Of a DNA stretch of 64,000 nt, positions 58,501 through 64,000 are shown piece after piece. The position numbers and the translations under genes were made by a program. Each line of letters starts with the position of its first letter. The first letter of the stretch is position 1. The notes beneath the pieces were generated by a model. The model was given only the letters and a program-made list of their open reading frames with translations, had not been told where the DNA came from and made no database searches. Source of the stretch: Aplidium turbinatum (taxonomy: Eukaryota; Chordata; Ascidiacea; Aplousobranchia; Polyclinidae); the NCBI GenBank assembly GCA_918807975.1, contig OU964920.1:3980501-4044500 (forward strand), read 5' to 3'.

Positions 58501-61500
58501 ATCGGATTTTTTTGATTTAAATCGGATTTTTTTGATTTAAATCAGATTTTTTGATTTTTTTTATATAAAAGAGCGTCGAGTCTACTTGGGGGGAAGAGAT
58601 CATTGTAGTAAGATAGCAGAATTATTTTTAACCCCTTGATTGATTGAAAGGCTTTGGTTTGCAAGTGTTTAATCATTTTTATTATCATATTGTAGGCTAG
58701 CCTGTCTATTGCACATATTTTTAAGTAGGTGTGATATGTTGCTTTATACTAAATCATAATGTGCATATCGAGATTGAGGTACGTCTCAGACTGTCATCTC
58801 ACTACACTAAGATCTTTCCTTAGGTTTGAGCACACATCACTTTGCTTTTTTGCTCAACTGATGCATAGCCTAAAACCACTCTTTTTGGCTTTTGCAAAGA
58901 ATGTTTACCGGTGTAATATAATTATGTTACCGACATTCCATACCAAAACAATAAAAGTTCAGATGACACAAAATTGCAGTTTATTTTGCATTGAGAAGTT
59001 TGTACATAAATACAAGCTCACCAGCTTTTGCAGTGCCCAATCGATTTCGAGCTTCTGATTGAACCAGACCAAAAGTGGAAAAAACTCGCTCAAAAACTAT
59101 GTTTAGTGAACAACACCGTTTGTGAACTGCCAAGTAAACTAAGTTGCCTTTCAAAGCATGCATAGCCTATAGCCTAAAGTATTTAAATATAACTTTTGTA
59201 TTACAGAGAAGCAGTGAAACGTTTGTTGATGTATTTATTTTTATTTTAGCAAATAAAAAATCATTTGATTTTTTTAATTGATTTTTTTGATTTTTATTGT
59301 TTGATTTAAATCATGATTTAAATCAATGATTTAAATCATTTGATTTAAATCAACCAACCCTGGTGCGTGGTCATCGTCTGAGATGGGTTGGACATCTTGA
59401 ACGAATGAATGAGAACAATTTGACAAAGCGAATCTGGAAAGAGGTATTGATAGGGAAAATGAGAAAAGGGCCAAAGAAAACATGGGATGACACCGTGAAA
59501 GATGATATGAACAAAAGAAACTAAAAATTGAAGATGCCAACAATAGGGAGAGATGGAGGAGTCACTTCAGACAAATGGTCGACCCTGACGTTTTGGGATC
59601 AAGACCAGGCTTCTTTGAAGCAAAATGGATGATGGTGATGTGATGGCTTGTATTAATGTACCAACGGACAATGTGAGAATGCGAGTGATTCAACAGCTAA
59701 GAAATAGATCATACTTGGTCTTGCTGATGCGCCTGGCGAAGTCATGGGCCCGGCTGACATGGGAGATTGAGTGGCAGGAGGACGGACACCTAGCGGAAAG
59801 TCAAGTTAAAATTTGGTATAACAAAATAAAAATAACAGCGATTAAATGGAGGTCTAACCACACGTAGCAACAAACCTGATAAAGACTTGAGGAAGTGGTG
59901 GGTAACCATATCCATAGACGAGTCCCCAGATGAAGCGTTCATCACCGCTTGTCCCAGTTCTCCTCCCATGCTGGCGGCGGGGTAATTGAAGCGCATTTCT
60001 TGCGATCGAACTGGAAATTCGGGAAGGCCGGAAACACCCGGAGGAGGTTTATGGGCCATTTTGGGCGAATGTGGGGTGTTACTACTGAGTGTTGTTTTCC
60101 CTTTGATAGAATGTTGTTGGGGTTGTTGCAAAGTTGGGTGGGTGACAATAGCTGAAGGTTTAGCTTGGGTTTGGGTCTGACCAGTGGGATGCTGGGAGCG
60201 CAGATCTGCAAATGGGTTGTGAGTGCGAGGTTGGAATAAATGACTTGGACCTGGAGGCTGCCTTGGTTGTTGGGGGCTCATACCGTGGGTTAAAGGCATG
60301 GGTAAGCCATACCCTCCATATGGTGAGGATCGCGGGAAGGAGACTCCATGTCTCATGGATGGCATTCCATAAGGAAGCATTGCGATCCCTAGAAAGCAAT
60401 GGAAATAGTTTGTTTTTTTAAAACGGAAATGGTTGAAAAATATTCTGCCTTGAAAAGTATATCAAACATAAATTCATCATTTGTTGAATTCTTTCCTTAT
60501 TAAAATTCCACAACGTACAACAATATACTGTATTTTCAACAAAGGAAATTTACTGTTTGCGACAGGAGCTGTTAGGCCAAAAAACGCCCTAACAAAACAA
60601 TTCCAATTGTGGGCTGGTCCAAAATTTTGTTCAATTAACTATTTGACGGATGTAGAACTAGAAACGATGTAGAACCAGTTGTGGGCTGGTTCGAAATTCT
60701 GTTCAGTTATTGGAGAAAAGAGACATCTAAGTTTATCCCAGCAACTCAAAACACGAAGTCATGACGTCGATTACACAAAGTAACTCGTCATTTGCACATG
60801 ACTCGGACCATCAGGAAGATCGTGAAAAACGGCTAGTCCACAGCGAACCCGCAACATGGGGGCTAAAAAAACATTCAATGAACGCTTGTGAAATAAGTAA
60901 CGATCATGCTGCTAAAAGCGAAACTCCACCTGGTGGATAGAACACAGGTTGCCGAGAGGAATACTGGGCCATGGTGTGGTCGGGATCCGTGGGTACTTGT
61001 GCCGGGAACCGATGGGATATCTTTACATCTTGGGCCAACGGATTCCCAGGTTGTTGGTGCCTGGCCGGAAAGGATTCAGGAATCTGATAAGGAAAGATTT
61101 GAAGCTATTTTTTTAATAGCGAGCAAGTAAAGGGGTTTCCATACTCAGTTACTAAGCTTTGGGGAATAAGAAGATATGACTCTCATTACACTAGGCTTTC
61201 GGCACTAACGAGAGTAGGGTTGCCAGTTCCTTTTTCGCGGCCGTCTTTCCTTCAGCAACTACTCTCACTCAATTTGTTACACCCTGGGTAGAGGTGAGCG
61301 GCGTTTATCAACAACCAGCTTATGCCAGGTGTCGAACCAGGTTTGCATTATTGGAAATCAAACGCCTTATTCTCTGCGTCATCCCACCCTCTAACAGAAA
61401 GCAAGTACAGTCCACCAAATGACCGGAAGTATCCTTCGTTGTCTCCCTTATCGTATGCAAATTTATTGTTTATGTTTTCACATACTTTTCACGTTTACAT

Positions 61501-62507
61501 GTGCTTACTGTTCAATGTTCATGCAATGAACACTGGTTGCGGTGGTAGAAAAAAAAACAATCACTTTTCCGTATTTCAACGTCATTTTTTTAGAATGACG
61601 TTTACATCAGGGAAAGATGAGATAAAAACTTACTGATGTTGGCAGTGGATGATGGGATACTTGGGGAATGGGAAGACGTGCTTGTAACCCTTCAAACGAA
61701 GTTTGCATCTTCTCGGAAAGAATGTTGGTGGCAGGAGCGCTTGTTTGAGAAAGCATCAGAGCCGCTGCAGAAGCTTCGAACAAGACAATGCTACGTTAGG
61801 GGTTGCTTGAATATAATAGCAACGTTAGGTCAACATAGAGCAGTTTGAGGCAATCTTATGTAGCGGAAAGTGTTATAAACTTATAACAGAAGTGATATTG
61901 TCTCCGAGAGGATTCCCAGTGGTCGGGCTGTTCGAGAAGAGTCACTTGAGCAAGTGACAATTGAGCTGGAAACATGTCAGTAAGTGGCTGAAGGTGACAA
62001 ATGATGAAACTGAGTAAGCCGAAACTTAGCATGTCACAAATCAGCAAATTCAGTTGAGCAAGCCATGACCAAGCAAGTCCGAACTGAGAAAGTGAATCTC
62101 ATTTGCTGACTGGGATAGTAACTGAAATGGACTTGCTGAGTTGAAGCACTTGCCGAGTGGTCTGACGACCGTTCGAGAAGAAGATTCTTGTGTTATCGAC
62201 TCGCTGTGCGTTGTTTCAAAACCACTGGTCAAAATACCAACCATCTTGACAAGTCAAGCAACGCATGTGTTGAATTAGACGCAAATTCTGCAGACGTGGA
62301 ATCAATGCAAAGAGGGACTGATTTGCTGACTGGGATTGCAGTTACATAGAAATCGTCTTCAAGCAATAACACGACAAAGCTTGCAACTGATGGCCATAAA
62401 GAACAACGAGCGCTACAAAACCCCGCAATCCACTTACCGGGGGGCCGATTGGGTGGGGTTGCGGTGGGGACGGTTGTCACGGCAACACTCTGAGGATGCG
62501 AAGAGAC
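55596..62507 (-). CDS. spen: Spen/SHARP-like transcriptional co-repressor, C-terminal eight exons with SPOC domain
   Basis: Minus-strand exons 62507-62438, 61773-61634, 61083-60930, 60388-59876, 57485-57133, 57052-56843, 56538-56374 and 55727-55596 join in phase (1737 nt, TGA at 55596-55598). The first five encode a Pro/Gln/Ser-rich low-complexity stretch (for example PQQPRQPPGPSHLFQPRTHN). The last three encode a full SPOC domain: RYPIIWQGNLALKNDLAAVQ, LRIIQRMRINPEQMEPLCRR, FCVLLALPCGRDKDDV, QKQVAGIVN, HVFPPCEF, APDLLSNVADIHHLMIVV. In Spen proteins SPOC binds phosphorylated tails of SMRT/NCoR co-repressors in the nucleus, and the N-terminus carries RRMs. RBM15-type proteins also have SPOC, but the CGRD.EDV block and the extreme C-terminus fit Spen. 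The RRM exons lie beyond the window. The acceptor of exon 61773 has a weak tract and is chosen by phase. Introns contain a LINE and MITEs. Confidence 0.9.
56843..57052 (-). CDS. spen: Spen exon encoding the first part of SPOC
   Basis: A phase 0 exon of 70 codons after TTCTGTTTCAG, with donor ACG/GTGAGA. It carries YPIIWQGNLALKND and the IQRMR helix, the N-terminal strand-helix part of the SPOC barrel. Basic residues on the SPOC surface that hold the phosphorylated partner are spread over this and the next exon. Confidence 0.9.
57640..59640 (+). mobile_element. 5'-truncated LINE in a Spen intron, split by a MITE
   Basis: Pieces read in order on the plus strand: an incomplete Cys-knuckle region (CAICGKIRV ... 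CFECRRCEG, about 57890-58040), CDYIEVVTAFHYLGDML (58084-58134), TARIGAGWKKYTELSGKL, RECWALKRADIRR in another frame, then, after the MITE at 58467-59362, RGHRLRWVGHLERMNENN and KGPKKTWDDTVKDDM. This is the C-terminal part of a widespread LINE reverse transcriptase (FRYLGDML, ECWALK, LRW.GH.ER, GRPRKTW). Several stops and frame changes make it dead. Confidence 0.75.
58467..59362. mobile_element. hAT MITE, CAGGGTTGG ends, inside the LINE
   Basis: The exact 8-bp duplication GTGCGTGG (58459-58466 and 59363-59370) flanks CAGGGTTGG and CCAACCCTG. Both subterminal regions repeat TTTGATTTAAATC palindromes. Removing it would leave the LINE sequence GTGCGTGGTCATCGTCTG contiguous. There is no coding frame. 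Confidence 0.9.
61774..62437. other. Spen intron, no element recognised
   Basis: It contains loosely repeated words of the type CTGAGTAAGC/ACTTGCTGAG between about 61940 and 62160, which look like degenerate short repeats. No target duplication or coding frame is supported. Confidence 0.35.
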
Positions 62508-62708
62508 CTGAATAAACAATTAGTTGAGAGGAGCAAATTGTACCCCAGAAAATAGATTTGAATGTTGCCCCAGCAAAGCTACTACATGCTTGGAAATCAT
62601 ACCCAGACAGCAGCAGCCGTTGTTTTTACATTGATTTAAGGTCTTGAGACATTGAATCAATAGAAAAATGATGGATCTTGCTGTCTGCATACGGCTCATA
62701 ATCTATAA

Positions 62709-63419
62709 CAGGGGTCACCAACCTTTTTTGCATGCGGGCCACTTTGGCACTAAGAAGAGCTGTGGCGGGCCGCACTAATAAAATATTAGGTAGGTTGACT
62801 CTTATGCTAAAAAAGAACGCATTTCGTACCCAGTATCCAGCGTTGCATGTTGTTCATACTTATGTTAGAATACCGCAGCAACGAAATTAATCGAACAACG
62901 CTACTGCCAGGCCAAGCTCCTTTTACAACACTTTTGACTTTTTTTTAACAAGGCCTGATAAACCAGGCCATTTGTTTTGCGCACTTATAGCGAGGCGAGC
63001 GGTTTCATCAGAATATGCATCGCCAAGCAAGAGTGGTGTTGTCACTTCGCTTCACAAAAGATATCTTGCAATTAACAATTTTAGTAAACAAGGAAATGTT
63101 TGACACATCGCAATACAGGCAACAATAGTGACCTACAAACATATCAGTGAAAAAGAGGCTCCAATAACAGGGAAAAAGAAATCAGGCACCATGAAACAAA
63201 TGCTTGTAGAAATCACCCAAAAATCGTAATTCTATCGTAATTCATGAACAGTCTTCCCTTTAAAAAAGCAATGAGTTGGTTTTTCATCTTTGTTGTGAAA
63301 GTCTATAAAACCGTCTTTCTTTTGTTGTATACAACTGACACTTGCGATACTTAGCCTATCAGCGTGGTAAGAATTTGTTGATTAACAACATTTTGCAGAA
63401 CTTGCTTCGGCAGTAGCCT

Positions 63420-63459
<40 letters not shown>

Positions 63460-64000
63460 GGCCCTGCGCAAGGATGACACGCGAAATCGTGAAGCGTTCC
63501 ATATTTCTTTAAAAAAAGAAGAAAAAAAACATTTTGCAGTACTAAGCTAGATATTTTCATAATACAATCAGAAAAAGTCTTTAAATTTATATATAATATT
63601 TTGCCAATTTATTATAAATTGAGTTGGCACACCGAACTATTTTGCCAACAAAAACTTGCATAAAGAGAACACTGGTCGTGAAACATAATAACGGTGAAAC
63701 CCACACTAGTGTTTACATGACATTTGCAAACTTAAAATAAGCAACCCTATGCTCACAGACATTTTCGAAATTCGAAAACAGACGTTTTAATCAACCACTG
63801 TTACAGTGTGGCTGGACATCGCATTGGAATAGCTTTAAGCAACCCTCACCTAGAACTATAATCTGATTGGTCGGTCGGTGGAATCGTATGCAAAGCGAAA
63901 ATATGCTTCCCGGAAAGTATTTTTTGCCTTCGTGCTCTTTAACTCCTCAAGAAAAGTATTTTTGGTTATACTTGTACACTGATACCTTCCGCGGGCCGCA
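62709..64000. mobile_element. hAT MITE, CAGGGGTCACCAACC ends, copy 2 (runs off the window)
   Basis: It starts CAGGGGTCACCAACC and aligns along its length with 13347-14547 in the same orientation. About 70 bp of the right end are beyond the window. It carries a U6-derived insertion at 63399-63527 that copy 1 lacks. It is just upstream of the first visible Spen exon, presumably in an intron. Confidence 0.85.
63401..63510 (+). ncRNA. U6 snRNA retrocopy (processed pseudogene)
   Basis: The sequence CTTGCTTCGGCAG, then CATATACTAAAATTGGAACG, the ACAGAGA box, AGATTAGCATGG and the 3' CGTGAAGCGTTCCATATTT is U6, the catalytic spliceosomal RNA. An A-rich tail follows to about 63527, and the 12-bp repeat AACATTTTGCAG stands at 63387-63398 and 63528-63539, so it was inserted by LINE-type retroposition. 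Differences from the conserved U6 include TAGCCT in place of one base after GGCAG, loss of one C in GGCCCCTGCG, and changes in GCGAAATCG. It has no proximal-sequence-element promoter of its own because it sits in a MITE. It is probably not expressed. Confidence 0.88.

Noticed and set aside
1-64000. CRISPR array, operon or bacterial-type genes
   Set aside because: No regular spacer-repeat array is present. Spliced genes, SINEs and a U6 copy show nuclear metazoan DNA.

Overview
The window is metazoan nuclear DNA, A/T-rich, with spliced genes, tRNA-derived SINEs, a retroposed U6 snRNA and a very dense load of transposons. BEL/Pao and Ty3 LTR elements, P-type and hAT DNA transposons, and a Spen-family gene next to an alpha-1,3-fucosyltransferase suggest an aquatic invertebrate or a basal deuterostome. 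I cannot name the species from this sequence.

Three host genes are supported by splice sites whose phases agree. (1) 242-6576, minus strand: the last four exons of a gene I do not recognise, all phase 0, 315 codons before the stop. (2) 45764-54741, plus strand: a complete five-exon alpha-1,3-fucosyltransferase of family GT10, 456 residues, a type II Golgi protein, with a probable GC-AG intron. (3) 55596-62507, minus strand: the last eight exons of a Spen/SHARP-type co-repressor, ending in a well conserved SPOC domain. The last two genes are convergent, with about 850 bp between their stop codons.

Almost everything else is mobile DNA, much of it nested. From left to right: a Mutator-like element with terminal repeat arrays (1915-5036) carrying two inner elements; hAT-type elements, one holding a foldback with arms of about 740 bp (7929-10732); a LINE cut up by further elements (about 10780-15102); hAT elements (15103-17337); a transposase-bearing hAT (17493-28709) that received a young BEL/Pao element (18067-24903) and a SINE; small MITEs and a SINE; a jockey-type LINE (29725-32865) interrupted by a young Ty3-like LTR element (32866-43073), itself interrupted by a P-type transposon (33958-37988) and by a four-level hAT/MITE stack (39597-41934); and a TA-flanked MITE with a hAT MITE inside (43212-44544). 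The introns of the two recognised genes also hold hAT MITEs, SINEs and LINE pieces. Most element ends were fixed by exact or near-exact 8-bp target duplications.

The most unusual signal is a small one. The words TAGCCTA, TAGGCTA and TAGGCCTA occur dozens of times. In several places where two copies of a repeat, or a repeat and its family consensus, can be compared, the word has replaced a plain TA. This looks like a micro-insertion or transposon-footprint process acting at TA, seen in MITEs, a LINE and the U6 copy but not in the exons of the two recognised genes.
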